The position numbers and the translations under genes were made by a program. Shown piece after piece: positions 17,453-27,052 of a stretch of DNA of 64,000 nt. Under the pieces are notes generated by a model, which was not told where the DNA came from, ran no database searches, and saw only the letters and a program-made list of their open reading frames with translations. Numbering within the stretch: position 1 is the stretch's first letter; each line of letters opens with the position of its first letter. Origin of the DNA: Aureispira sp050633105 (GTDB taxonomy: Bacteria > Bacteroidota > Bacteroidia > Chitinophagales > Saprospiraceae); assembly GCA_050633105.1 (NCBI GenBank), contig JBOEFW010000056.1:1-64000 (forward strand). Direction: 5' to 3'.

Positions 17453-19012
17453 ATGAAAATAATATTTACACTAGCAATATTGATGATGAATTTCTATGTT
17501 GATGCTCAAATAGAAACCTTCAATAAACGGATTACTGTAGGCTGTTCTAATACAGTTTTAACAGGTTTAGAAGTGACGGATTCTTGTTATTATATGACTG
17601 GAAGTGCAAGGAATGATAGTTGTATTTTTACAAGCTTATTTATGAAACGAGATTTAAAAGGAGATCTTATAAGTTATAAAATCTCTCCAGACACAGACGT
17701 TTCTTATCAAATATGGCAACCAAGTTTACGAACAGATATAGACGGTAATTTATTGGTGACGGCGAATGCTATTGACAGCAATACAATGAGGACAGCTTTG
17801 ATAAAATATACACCTGAAGGAAATGTTTTATGGAGAAGGTTGTATGAAGAGCAAGCAGTTAATACTGATGTATTGAGGAATGAAGAGATGATTATCGCTC
17901 CAGATAGTAGTTATATCTTAGTGGGACAAACGAACTCCTTGCCAGGCCATAGTTTTCAAATTATGAATGTTGGTAGGGATGGTAATATTATTTGGTCTAC
18001 GAATACAGATTGTCAGTGGAATTATTGTGTTAATCACTCTGTATGGCCGCTTGAAGATGGCTTTGTAGTTGGTTATAGTAATTCAGATGCGAATCTTATA
18101 AGCATTGATTATACACAATTAACGGTATTAATGAAATATGATTATCAAGGAAATGAATTATGGACTTGGAACAATGACAGTAGCATTCAGTTATTAGGAG
18201 CAAATCATCTTATTCAGACAAAAGATAAAGGTTGGGTCGTGGCAACTGCCTTAGGAGAAGAGCGGTTAAATAGTGATGGAGTAAGTTCTCGTCTAGCAAG
18301 TGATGGCTATGTTTTTAAACTAGACAGTAATAGAAATATGCTTTGGCAAACTCCTCTAAGGGCACATACATCTTCTCCTAATGGACGTACTATACGTTTA
18401 ATAGAGTTAGAAGACAGCAGTTTAATGACTTTTGGAATGACTGCAGATACTTTAAGAGATGCTACGAATACTCTAATAGGGCAATACAGCACTCTAGTAG
18501 CTAAGTTGTCCTCTTCAGGAGACAGCCTCTGGGCGAGAAAATATCACTATTTTCAACAGTCTCAGGCTTATCATGAAGTTTTTGACACAGAACGTACAGC
18601 AGATGGCGGTTTTTTAATCTGTGGACAAGCAGAAGGAATAGGAGAAGGGGTCTACCAGCAAGGTTGGTTACTCAAATTAGATGAACATGGCTGTTTAGTA
18701 CCAGGGTGCCATATACCAGATACTATTACAAGCATTCTCCCAAGAGGAATCCGTCCACAAATTGCCTTAAACCTCTATCCTAATCCTGTAACCGACTACC
18801 TCAATGTCTTATATAGAAACGAGAAAATAGGAAAACAACTTACATTTAGGATTATAGGAGAACAAGGACAAGTTATAAAAACTTATACGACAAGTGATAT
18901 ATCGGATAAGACCTATGTCTTTCCTATATGGAAACTGTTAAGTGGTTGGTATGTCTTGGAAATACGCCAAGATGGAAAAAGTATTGCGAGTGAAACCTTT
19001 ATTAAAAAATAA
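17453..19012 (+). CDS. T9SS type A cargo, propeller-like
   Basis: A 519-aa secreted protein. The frame opens at 17396 (TTG) and has an ATG at 17417, but the ATG at 17453 begins a typical signal peptide (MKIIFTLAILMMNFYVDA-Q), so I chose it. The body contains repeated blades of the type GNLLVTANAIDSNTMRTALIKYTPEGNVLWRR and ADGGFLICGQAEG...GWLLKLDEHGC, as in PQQ-like or delta-60 repeat propellers. A type A sorting domain starts near residue 439 (LNLYPNPVTDYLNVLY) and ends GWYVLEIRQDGKSIASETFIKK. Its start is within 45 nt of the 1706-aa cargo gene stop, so the two form an operon. Confidence 0.82.
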   Translation: MKIIFTLAILMMNFYVDAQIETFNKRITVGCSNTVLTGLEVTDSCYYMTGSARNDSCIFTSLFMKRDLKGDLISYKISPDTDVSYQIWQPSLRTDIDGNLLVTANAIDSNTMRTALIKYTPEGNVLWRRLYEEQAVNTDVLRNEEMIIAPDSSYILVGQTNSLPGHSFQIMNVGRDGNIIWSTNTDCQWNYCVNHSVWPLEDGFVVGYSNSDANLISIDYTQLTVLMKYDYQGNELWTWNNDSSIQLLGANHLIQTKDKGWVVATALGEERLNSDGVSSRLASDGYVFKLDSNRNMLWQTPLRAHTSSPNGRTIRLIELEDSSLMTFGMTADTLRDATNTLIGQYSTLVAKLSSSGDSLWARKYHYFQQSQAYHEVFDTERTADGGFLICGQAEGIGEGVYQQGWLLKLDEHGCLVPGCHIPDTITSILPRGIRPQIALNLYPNPVTDYLNVLYRNEKIGKQLTFRIIGEQGQVIKTYTTSDISDKTYVFPIWKLLSGWYVLEIRQDGKSIASETFIKK

Positions 19013-19015
19013 CCA

Positions 19016-19426
19016 TTAAGACAAAACCGTCCCTATTAATTTACGTCTTCCGCCTTGGTTCCTAAATTCACACAAATAAATTCCTTGCCAAGTCCCTAAA
19101 CGCAATTGTCCTGCTGTAATTGGAATTTGAACAGAAGTCCCAACAAGCGCCGTCTTGATATGAGCAGGCATGTCATCAGGCCCCTCCATGGTATGAGTAA
19201 GGTAGGGGAGATTTTCAGGGACCAAGGCATTAAAAATACTTTCGAAATCAGTGCGTACATCTGGATCAGCGTTTTCATTAATGGTCAATCCTGCGGAGGT
19301 ATGTAGAATAAAGAGCTGTAAGATTCCTTGTTGTGGCAAGGGGGGTAATTGGGCGTTGACTTCGTCTGTAATGAGGTGAAATCCCCGAGGATAAGCTGGT
19401 AATTGAAATTCTATTTGTTGTACCAT
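19016..19426 (-). CDS. yjbQ: YjbQ/UPF0047 family protein
   Basis: A 136-aa cytoplasmic protein of the UPF0047/YjbQ family, members of which have weak thiamine-phosphate synthase activity; the physiological role is unsettled. Family motifs are clear: LFILHTSAGLTINENAD, LTHTMEGPDDMPAHIKTALVG and LRLGTWQGIYLCEFR, with the conserved His and Asp residues. The length is typical. Its stop faces that of the upstream cargo gene with 3 nt between them, so the two transcripts converge. Confidence 0.93.
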   Translation of the reverse strand: MVQQIEFQLPAYPRGFHLITDEVNAQLPPLPQQGILQLFILHTSAGLTINENADPDVRTDFESIFNALVPENLPYLTHTMEGPDDMPAHIKTALVGTSVQIPITAGQLRLGTWQGIYLCEFRNQGGRRKLIGTVLS

Positions 19427-19804
19427 AAGTAGGAGTGTGGGAAGAGATAGAAAGCCTCAAGATAAGATTTGCTCTAGAAATTGTCTTAGTCTTTGATAAA
19501 CTATCCTTAAAAATAGGGTTCTCCGTTTTAGAAAACGGTCTATAAAGGCATTTTTTTGGTAAAATAGTTGATTATCTTTTGAATTTTCAAAAAAAAATGA
19601 AAGTTTGATTTTCTAGCTCAACCATTGTCTTTTTTTCTTGTTATCTTTGTGCGATTGACACAAGTAGTTGTGGTAACGAAAAAGAGCACGATCTATTTTT
19701 TTTAAAGAGAATGTGTTCGTTAGAGCAAAGGTATCTAAAAGCGTTAACAAATCTAGTTGTGCTCAAACAGGAATCCTCATCCACCACGACGAATAGATGC
19801 CATT
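19427..19804. other. Divergent upstream region of yjbQ and photolyase
   Basis: 378 nt without a gene. It contains TATCTTTG (19642-19649), a candidate -7 element for the rightward photolyase gene, and a CCGTTTT/AAAACGG hairpin (19523-19538). The photolyase frame is open from 19757, but its first good start is 19805. Confidence 0.45.
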
Positions 19805-21127
19805 ATGAAGAAAGCAGAGCGAATTATAGTATGGTTTAGAAAGGACTTGCGTTTACATGACAATGAAGCTTTAACATTGGCAATGAAGCACAGTGAAGAA
19901 ATTGTACCTGTGTATGTATTTAATACAGAGGAATTAATGGGGGATACGTCCTATGGTTTTCAAAAAACAGGGCCCCATCGGGCACAGTTCCTATTGGAAA
20001 GTGTAGAACATTTGCGTCAATCTTTCCAAAAACGGGGTATTGATTTAATCATACGTCATGGCAAAGCAGAGGAGGAGATTTTTGAATTGGTCAAAGAAAC
20101 AGAAGCAAGTCATGTATATGCCAACATGGAGCGAACGCAGGAGGAAGTAGAAGTACAGAACTCTTTGGAGCGAAATCTATGGTCTATTGGCTTGGAAATT
20201 TCTTTTTTTAGAGGGAAAATGCTGTATTACACACAAGATTTACCGTTTCCTATCTCTCATACTCCTGATACTTTTAGCTCTTTTAGAAAAGAAGTAGAGC
20301 GATTTGTACCTATTCGAGAACCCTTATCAACACCAACTACTTTTAAACCTTGGACGATAGAAATTAGAGCAGGAGTTGTTCCTACTTTAGAAGAATTAGG
20401 ACATAGTTCTGTCGAGCAAGATTCTAGAGCCGAAGTCATTTTTAAAGGAGGAGAAGCGGCTGCTTTGAGACAAGCCACTACTTATTTTGGTGCCAATCAT
20501 CACTTCGATCATTTTAATGAGACGCGTTATGAATTGGTAGGAGCTTATCGCTCTTCGCACTTTTCGCCTTGGTTGGCGGCTGGATGTCTGTCCCCTAAAT
20601 ATGTGTATGCAGAGTTGATGACTTATCAAAAGGAACACCGCTGCAAAAAAGCAGTACAGTCATTTTTTCAAGAACTGTTATGGCGAGATTATTACCGCCT
20701 GATGGGTAAGAAATATGGAGATGCTATTTTTGAAAATGGTGGAATTCGTGGACAAGAAAATAAAAACTTAACAAAAGACAGGACAGTTTTTGATGCTTGG
20801 CGAAATGGGGAAACAGCGTCTCCTTTGATTAATGCTTGCATGTTACAACTTCGACACACTGGTTTTATTTCTCAAAAAGGCCGTCAACTAGTCTCTAGTT
20901 ATCTAGTGAATGATTTGAAAATTCATTGGCGTATGGGAGCCGCTTATTTTCAGCACATTCTCATAGACTATGACATTTGCTCTAATTGGGTCAATTGGAA
21001 TATTGTAGGAGGAGTAGGCCCTGATCCTAAAGAGGATCGTTTTGTTAATGTTGAAAACCAAGCCAAGCGCTTTGACAGTAAAGGCGAGTATATTCGCCGT
21101 TGGTCCGATTCTGTCTTGAATGAATAG
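19805..21127 (+). CDS. Photolyase/cryptochrome family protein, CRY-DASH type
   Basis: A 440-aa FAD- and antenna-binding protein that repairs UV-induced pyrimidine dimers or senses blue light. The N-terminal alpha/beta photolyase domain (IIVWFRKDLRLHDNEAL) is followed by the FAD-binding helical domain: WLAAGCLSPKYVYAEL, FFQELLWRDYYRLMG, ACMLQLRHTGFISQKGRQLVSSYLV and DYDICSNWVNWNIVGGVGPDPKEDRFVN. The NW..WN.VGGVGPDP segment fits the CRY-DASH subgroup better than class I CPD photolyases. ATG 19805 is chosen over the 19757 opening because the photolyase fold begins directly after it. Confidence 0.9.
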   Translation: MKKAERIIVWFRKDLRLHDNEALTLAMKHSEEIVPVYVFNTEELMGDTSYGFQKTGPHRAQFLLESVEHLRQSFQKRGIDLIIRHGKAEEEIFELVKETEASHVYANMERTQEEVEVQNSLERNLWSIGLEISFFRGKMLYYTQDLPFPISHTPDTFSSFRKEVERFVPIREPLSTPTTFKPWTIEIRAGVVPTLEELGHSSVEQDSRAEVIFKGGEAAALRQATTYFGANHHFDHFNETRYELVGAYRSSHFSPWLAAGCLSPKYVYAELMTYQKEHRCKKAVQSFFQELLWRDYYRLMGKKYGDAIFENGGIRGQENKNLTKDRTVFDAWRNGETASPLINACMLQLRHTGFISQKGRQLVSSYLVNDLKIHWRMGAAYFQHILIDYDICSNWVNWNIVGGVGPDPKEDRFVNVENQAKRFDSKGEYIRRWSDSVLNE

Positions 21128-21146
21128 CTTGTTGGGTGATCAGAAA

Positions 21147-22592
21147 TTATGGCCTTGGTAAAACTGGACTCCACTGAAAAACCTGTGCACTGCTACTGCG
21201 TCCAGCAGGAAATTTTCTTTGAGGGTGCACATCCAAATCACTTGTAGGCGCAACTGCTCCCCAGAAAAGCAATTTTTTGCTTGTTTTATCGTAGTGTAAT
21301 TTTAATTGATCTTGTTCTATTTGTTGGAAAGGGAAGGTATATTGCCAACGTTCTTGTCCTTCTAGATCAAATACCTTGATGTTCTTACTAATGGGCTTTT
21401 GAGTAATCAAGGTGGTATCGAGTTGCGCTCCAAATTGCTTGAGGTATGTTCGTTTGGTATAGGTGGCATACAGTTCTTCTTCATTGACTAAGGTAAGATC
21501 AGAAGCTTTGGCGCCATCTTCTGTTAAGAAGCGTTTTTGCCAGAGCTCTTGACCATCTACATCTATTTTTCCAAGGAGTAGCGTGGCCTGCAAGTATACT
21601 TTAAAATGTTGCTCTGTTCCTGTCCAACGAGTATTCAGAAGGGAACTCCACCAATAAATTTGCCCTTTCTCATTCACTACAAAACTAGTCTTGCTATTGG
21701 TATGAATAGAGCTTTCCCATATTTTTTCTCCTGTAGGCGCAATTTTTAGGATGGAACTGGGCACTGGAAACACATTGTCATTAGTTTGCCCTTCTTCGGC
21801 ATGATAATCACTATACCGTAAAATATAAAGGTTGTTTTTTCGATCTACAGCAATGTTAGAAGGCTCTAAGGTGAACTCATTATAATGATTATTCCCCAAT
21901 ACTTTCTTGCTCCAAACGACCTCTCCATTGGTGGTTAATTTACTATAAGTCCCATCGTTTTGTAAGAGGTATAGGTAATCTTGTTGATAATCTAATTGCA
22001 AGCTGATAACCGTACCTTTTGATTGGAGGAGCGTGGAAGGATAAATCGTAATATTGATTAATCCTCCTTCTGGATGGAGTTGTAATAAATACAGAAGACT
22101 GTCCCCTTTGGTCGTTTTATGTAGTCCTGTTGGAGTTAAGGATGGATCAAAATTGACTTGCCCTTTAAAGGTTCCCATCAAATGAACATTATTACCTTGA
22201 TCTACAGCTAGTGCTTGTATCGCTAGGTTGTTTTTATCAGAAGATAACCAACTTTGTTGCCATAGGGTTTTGCCATGTTCATCCAAACAGTGTAAAAACA
22301 ATTGGCAAGAAGAAGGGGGAGCGGAAAATGGAAGTTTTTGGGAGGTGGTACTTGTCTTTTTCTTATAAGGGGTATAAAAGGTGGTGAAGGCTTTGGTCGC
22401 GTCACTTTGAGTACCTATTATATAGTTTTTACCTTGAGCGGCAGTGACGAGTTTAATGGCAGCAGCTTTTTCTATTCGATAAAGCCAATCCATAGGAGGG
22501 GACAATTGCTCTTGTGCTGTTAGAGTTTTAACAATAGAAAGTAGTAATACAAAAGTACACTTCAGGTAGGAAGTGTAAGACAAATGGATCAT
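21147..22592 (-). CDS. Secreted propeller-like protein
   Basis: A 481-aa protein of unknown function with a signal peptide (about residues 1-26, YLKCTFVLLLSIVKTLTA-Q). The body has repeated blades such as NNLAIQALAVDQGNNVHLMGTFKGQVNFDPS, EPSNIAVDRKNNLYILRYSDYH and KIDVDGQELWQKRFLT, resembling PQQ/SBBP-type beta-propellers. No T9SS sorting domain is present at the C-terminus (ends VFQWSPVLPRP), so it may stay in the periplasm or use another route. It converges with the photolyase gene (19 nt between stops). A TATCTTTG -7 candidate is the complement of 22654-22661. Confidence 0.72.
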   Translation of the reverse strand: MIHLSYTSYLKCTFVLLLSIVKTLTAQEQLSPPMDWLYRIEKAAAIKLVTAAQGKNYIIGTQSDATKAFTTFYTPYKKKTSTTSQKLPFSAPPSSCQLFLHCLDEHGKTLWQQSWLSSDKNNLAIQALAVDQGNNVHLMGTFKGQVNFDPSLTPTGLHKTTKGDSLLYLLQLHPEGGLINITIYPSTLLQSKGTVISLQLDYQQDYLYLLQNDGTYSKLTTNGEVVWSKKVLGNNHYNEFTLEPSNIAVDRKNNLYILRYSDYHAEEGQTNDNVFPVPSSILKIAPTGEKIWESSIHTNSKTSFVVNEKGQIYWWSSLLNTRWTGTEQHFKVYLQATLLLGKIDVDGQELWQKRFLTEDGAKASDLTLVNEEELYATYTKRTYLKQFGAQLDTTLITQKPISKNIKVFDLEGQERWQYTFPFQQIEQDQLKLHYDKTSKKLLFWGAVAPTSDLDVHPQRKFPAGRSSSAQVFQWSPVLPRP

Positions 22593-22750
22593 GAAACTAG
22601 TTCTTTTATGGATCTATAAGTTAGCTAGTAAAGGAATTAAAGTTTGAGGTGTGCAAAGATAGGCATAACAACGTAAGAATAATAACCCTTGAATATTTCT
22701 CTTCCTCTGTTACCTGTCAGCTTTGATGGTAGTTATTGAGGCGTTTTAAT

Positions 22751-22786
22751 AAAAAACGCGAACTGCCTTAGGACAAGGAGTTCGCG
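22751..22786 (-). terminator. Rho-independent terminator of the 2OG oxygenase gene
   Basis: Arms cgcgaact (22757-22764) and agttcgcg (22779-22786). On the minus strand they are followed by six U (complement of 22751-22756). It lies 23 nt after the oxygenase stop. Confidence 0.85.
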
Positions 22787-22809
22787 GTACTATTTTATGC
22801 TTAATGGAA

Positions 22810-23775
22810 TTATGATTTTTTCAAGCCCAATTCTTTGATGCGTTCGTCTAAAAATACACCAGCTGTAATGTCTTCATAAGCTTTAGGTTGCTCTGCTGTG
22901 ATACAATTGTCTAGACAAGACAAATCCATATCTCCACGCGGGTGCAAAAAGAAAGGAGCGGAGTAGCGAGGAAAACGCATCGACTCTTTATCTAAATTGA
23001 TAACACGATGAATAGTAGACTTAAGGCGACCATTTGTATGGCGATGTAACATGTCTCCAATATTAATAACAATTTCATTGGCTTCAGGAGATACATCTAC
23101 CCATTCTCCTTCAGAATTTTTAGCTTGTAAACCTTTGGCAGAACCACCCATCAAAAGAGTAATTAGATTGATATCGCCATGAGCTGCCGCACGAACGGCT
23201 CCTTCTTCTACCTCTTCTAGGTTTTCTACTGGGAAATAGTGCAAGAGACGCAAGACACTGTTGCCATTATGAATTTTAGCATCAAAATATTGTTCGTCTA
23301 AACCTAAATAAAGGGCAATGGCACGTAATAAATTGCGTCCAGTTTGTTCAAAGGTACGATAAACTTTTGTCCCCACTTCTTTTAAATGGGGGATTTCATT
23401 CATCCAAATGTTAGCAGGATATTCTTCTGACAAAGCAGGTTCATCTTCGACTTCTTGTCCTATGTGCCAAAACTCTTTTAGATCAGGCACTTTTTCGCCT
23501 TTAGCTGTTTCTCTACCTTTAGAGATGTAACCACGTTGACCACCATTGTCCAAATCTTCATATTTTTGCTTGATATCTTGTGGTTGTTCAAATATTTTTT
23601 GAGAGATATCAAACAATGCTTGGCGTAATTCTTCCGATACACCGTGATTTTTTACAATTACAAAACCAATTTGGGAAAAAGCATCTCCTAGATTTTGAAT
23701 AAATTGTTCGCGTTTTTTGGTGTCACCTGAGATAAAATCGTGGTAATCAACCGTTGGGACAGATTGTAGTGCCAT
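22810..23775 (-). CDS. 2-oxoglutarate/Fe(II) oxygenase, isopenicillin-N-synthase-like
   Basis: A 321-aa cytoplasmic non-haem iron enzyme of the IPNS-like family. It shows the N-terminal DIOX_N part (IPTVDYHDF-type start, GDAFSQIGFVIVKNHGV) and the Fe(II)-2OG core with the facial triad His199-x-Asp201 (AAHGDINLITLL) and His256 (STIHRV), plus the 2OG-binding Arg270-x-Ser272 (RYSAPFF). The substrate cannot be told; relatives act on small metabolites, amino acids or peptides. It is a single gene with its own terminator, and the upstream region is shared divergently with bamA. Confidence 0.92.
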   Translation of the reverse strand: MALQSVPTVDYHDFISGDTKKREQFIQNLGDAFSQIGFVIVKNHGVSEELRQALFDISQKIFEQPQDIKQKYEDLDNGGQRGYISKGRETAKGEKVPDLKEFWHIGQEVEDEPALSEEYPANIWMNEIPHLKEVGTKVYRTFEQTGRNLLRAIALYLGLDEQYFDAKIHNGNSVLRLLHYFPVENLEEVEEGAVRAAAHGDINLITLLMGGSAKGLQAKNSEGEWVDVSPEANEIVINIGDMLHRHTNGRLKSTIHRVINLDKESMRFPRYSAPFFLHPRGDMDLSCLDNCITAEQPKAYEDITAGVFLDERIKELGLKKS

Positions 23776-24138
23776 TTGTATATAACATTTAAAGACGTTG
23801 AATCAAGTATTTGCCTTCCAATATACAACGAACTTGCTAAAAAACCGCGTAAATCTCAAAGACTGTCGCATTATGGCTATAAAATGCCCCTATTTGTATT
23901 TTAACAAGGTTTGGTCTTATTCTTGCTACTCGATGCGAGTGAAATTTTGACCCCTAATAGAGCAGAAAAGGCAGTGGTTTTGATAGAAATTTAGGCAATA
24001 AAAGCCTGCTAGTAGAGCGATATTTATAGAACTTGACTTATTATCTTTCCTTATTGCGTCTATATTCCTTACTTTTGTGCGATCTTTACCGTTTATACTG
24101 GTGAATTACAAAAAGTACTTACTAACAAGTGCTTTGAA
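23776..24138. other. Divergent promoter region, oxygenase/bamA
   Basis: 363 nt without a gene. It holds TACTTTTG at 24070-24077, a -7 candidate for bamA about 60 nt before its ATG; the -33 element is weak (TTTC at 24046-24049). No palindromic operator stood out. Confidence 0.45.
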
Positions 24139-26709
24139 ATGGTCATTATGATAAAGCAAATTATGATTCAGAGGTTTTTAATGATGGTGGCTTGCTGTGC
24201 AAGCCTTGTGTGGACAGATGCCTTGATGGCACAAACAGCAGCTGATACATCAGCTCCCGCGCCTTTAATTGATTATAGCACTCCCCAAACCTACGAGATC
24301 GGAGGTATTGAAGTAGCGGGGGCTAATTACACCGATCCAAATGGCATTGTTGCCTTATCTGGGTTGGATGTAGGTAAAACAATTCGTATTCCTAGTGACC
24401 AAATTTCTAAGGCAATTCGCAAATTATGGAAACAAGGTCTATTTGTAGATGTAAACATTAACATCCAAAAAGTTATTGGAGATATTGTTTTCTTAGAAAT
24501 AGCTGTACAGGAATACCCACGTTTTGCTCGCCACGGTTACAAAGGTATCCCAAAAGGTCAACATGATGATGCGAATGCGGCTACAAAACGTTATTTGCAA
24601 AAAGGTCGTGCTGCAACTCCTGCGATGAAGTTACATGCGACACAGGCGATCAAGGAAATTTATGTAGAGAAAGGCTTTTTAGATGTAGAAATTGAAGTAG
24701 AAGAGGAAGAGGATAAAATTCTTAAGAACTCTGTGCGTTGGATTTTTAACATCAAAAAAGGTAAAAGAATCCGTATTAGTGAGATTAACTTTTATGGAGT
24801 GAATGAGGTCAAGAAAGCAAAGCTTTATGCTGCTATGAAAGAGACCAAACGCAATAATCTCTTTGCGATCTTTAAGCCATCCAAATTTATTGATAAAGAG
24901 TATGAGAATGATAAGAAAAATATCGTAATGCTCTACAATAATTTGGGATACCGAGATGCACGAGTGATAAAAGACTCCGTATATTTGGAAGAAAAGGGGA
25001 AACGCAAGCGTAAAGTCATGAAAATTGACTTGCATGTCAAAGAAGGCGACGAATACCTTTTTGGCAACATTGTCTTTAGAGGAAATACAACCTATTCTGA
25101 TCGAGTGTTAAAACAAGTATTTGGCATTAAATCAGGAGACGTTTATAATGAAGAACTGATTCAGACACGTCTGAACTTTGATAGAAATGGACGAGACATC
25201 AGTACCTTGTACATGGATAATGGATACTTGTTTTTTAGAGCAGAACCAATTGAGCGTGGTGTACGTGGAGATTCTGTGGATTTAGAAATCCGTATTTCTG
25301 AAGGACCTGTCGCAATTATTGATAAGGTAATCATTCGCGGAAACGATCGAACACACGAACATGTTATTCGTCGAGAATTGCGTACGTTACCAGGAAATAA
25401 ATTTAGCCGTTCTGATATCATTCGTTCACAGCGTGAAATCACAGCGTTGAATTATTTCAACCCAGAAAACTTAAAAATTAATACTCCTGTTAATCCACAA
25501 CGTGGAACCGTAGACATCGAATATATTGTTGAAGAACGCCCTTCTGATCAATTAGAATTATCTGCTGGTTGGGGTGGTGTTGGTCGTGGTGTTATTGGTA
25601 CATTAGGGGTTACGTTTAATAACTTCTCATTGCGTAATATGCTGAATCCAGAGGCTTGGAATCCCTTGCCACAAGGAGATGGACAACGCTTATCTTTGCG
25701 TGTACAGACCAATGGACGTTTTTACCAGTCTTACAATTTCTCTTTTACGGAACCTTGGTTAGGAGGGAAGAAGCCTAATTCTTTCACCTTATCTGCTTAT
25801 CATACCAATTTCAACAATGGTTTCAGCGAAGAGAGTTCTGCTTTCCAACGGTTACAAATTACAGGTGCTTCGATTGGATTGGGGACACGCTTGCGTTTTC
25901 CAGATGATTTCTTTGTGTATCAAATCAGTTTGAATTATCAGAACATGGACGTATTGCGTCGCTTTGATTTTGAAATTCCAACAGGATCATTCCACAATTT
26001 AGCCTTGAGCCAAACAATTTCTAGAAATTCTATTGACAACCCAATTTTCCCGAAAAAAGGATCAAACATCTCTCTTTCGTTAAAATTGACACTTCCTTAT
26101 TCTTTATTGGATAATAGAGGAGCGATAGATTATGCTTTGATGGATCCTGCTAAAAAGTTTGAGTTACTGGAATATCACAAGTGGGATTTCTTAGCAGAAT
26201 GGTATGGAGAGGTTGCTAAAAACTTAGTTGTGAAGTTGAGTGTTAAAATGGGCTTCTTGGGCTTTTATGATGCAAATGTAGGCTTATCTCCATTTGAGCG
26301 TTATGAATTAGGAGGAGATGGTATTTCCAATTTTCAAGGATTACAAGGACGAGATATTATTTCTTTACGTGGTTATGCCGTAGATGAAGTTTCTGCAGCC
26401 AATGATCAAGGAGCAGCTATTTATAACAAAATGACTATGGAATTGCGCTACTTGATTTCTCCTAACCCAAGTGCAACGATTTGGGTCTTAGCTTTTGCAG
26501 AAGGAGGAAATGCTTGGTCGCAATTTGAAGATTACAATCCGTTCCAGTTACGCCGTTCTGTAGGTATGGGATTGAGAGTATTCTTACCGATGTTTGGTAC
26601 ACTTGGATTTGATTATGGAGTTGGGTTTGATAAACCAGATATTGCTCCAGGTAGTTCCTTTACAGATTATGGTGCCTTTAATATTGTTCTTGGATTTGAA
26701 CCTAAATAA
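24139..26709 (+). CDS. bamA: Outer membrane protein assembly factor BamA
   Basis: An 856-aa Omp85-family protein that folds and inserts beta-barrel proteins into the outer membrane. It has a signal peptide (cleavage near ALMA-Q), consecutive POTRA domains over about residues 50-460 (EIGGIEVAGANYTDPNGIVALSGLDVGKTI; GNIVFRGNTTYSDRVLKQVFGIKSGDVYNEE; VIIRGNDRTHEHVIRRELRTLPGNKFS) and a C-terminal 16-strand barrel (SAGWGGVGRG... FNIVLGFEPK). The lid-lock signature region appears as GGDGISNFQGLQGRDIISLRGY. ATG 24139 or 24148 may be the start. It is monocistronic with a strong terminator at 26780-26816 and lacks the ompH/skp genes often next to it. Confidence 0.96.
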   Translation: MVIMIKQIMIQRFLMMVACCASLVWTDALMAQTAADTSAPAPLIDYSTPQTYEIGGIEVAGANYTDPNGIVALSGLDVGKTIRIPSDQISKAIRKLWKQGLFVDVNINIQKVIGDIVFLEIAVQEYPRFARHGYKGIPKGQHDDANAATKRYLQKGRAATPAMKLHATQAIKEIYVEKGFLDVEIEVEEEEDKILKNSVRWIFNIKKGKRIRISEINFYGVNEVKKAKLYAAMKETKRNNLFAIFKPSKFIDKEYENDKKNIVMLYNNLGYRDARVIKDSVYLEEKGKRKRKVMKIDLHVKEGDEYLFGNIVFRGNTTYSDRVLKQVFGIKSGDVYNEELIQTRLNFDRNGRDISTLYMDNGYLFFRAEPIERGVRGDSVDLEIRISEGPVAIIDKVIIRGNDRTHEHVIRRELRTLPGNKFSRSDIIRSQREITALNYFNPENLKINTPVNPQRGTVDIEYIVEERPSDQLELSAGWGGVGRGVIGTLGVTFNNFSLRNMLNPEAWNPLPQGDGQRLSLRVQTNGRFYQSYNFSFTEPWLGGKKPNSFTLSAYHTNFNNGFSEESSAFQRLQITGASIGLGTRLRFPDDFFVYQISLNYQNMDVLRRFDFEIPTGSFHNLALSQTISRNSIDNPIFPKKGSNISLSLKLTLPYSLLDNRGAIDYALMDPAKKFELLEYHKWDFLAEWYGEVAKNLVVKLSVKMGFLGFYDANVGLSPFERYELGGDGISNFQGLQGRDIISLRGYAVDEVSAANDQGAAIYNKMTMELRYLISPNPSATIWVLAFAEGGNAWSQFEDYNPFQLRRSVGMGLRVFLPMFGTLGFDYGVGFDKPDIAPGSSFTDYGAFNIVLGFEPK

Positions 26710-26779
26710 AAGGTCAAGAGAAAGATAAAATGATCTATTTTAGACTTCTTTGATACCAATACTACTCTTTGCTATTATA

Positions 26780-26816
26780 ACAAAAGCTCAATTGTTTTAT
26801 ACAATTGAGCTTTTGT
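26780..26816 (+). terminator. Strong hairpin terminator of bamA
   Basis: A perfect 15-bp stem (26780-26794 with 26802-26816) and a 7-nt loop. The right arm ends cttttgt. The T tract beyond is short, so it may act as a strong bidirectional stem or terminator. Confidence 0.75.
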
Positions 26817-27052
26817 TACTTCAAATCCTCTAGACTAAAAAAACATTCTACATTATTTTTTTTGTTCTCAACAGGGATAATTGAAGGATTAAGTTGTCGA
26901 ATTAAAAGAAACTTTATAACTTTATTGTACCGTATAGAAAGATGGAAAATGCTTAAGCATAAAAGATTGAGCATTAGCAATTTATTATAAATTAAAATCA
27001 ACTAGCAGCGTTTGACCAAAGAGCGCTCTATTTATTAACAAAACAAATTATA
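26817..27052 (+). other. infC leader region
   Basis: 236 nt, AT-rich, without a credible gene (two ORFs of 61 aa on opposite strands are low complexity). It contains palindromes ATGCTTAAGCAT (26949-26960) and AGAGCGCTCT (27020-27029), the latter 24 nt before the infC start. The infC frame is open from 26996 but contains no ATG. Confidence 0.5.

Noticed and set aside
19523..19538. CCGTTTT/AAAACGG hairpin as a terminator
   Set aside because: It is far from any gene end and has no adjoining T run on either strand.
26805..27001. Two 61-aa ORFs on opposite strands before infC
   Set aside because: They overlap each other almost fully, are low complexity from AT-rich DNA and lack a start context; treated as infC leader.
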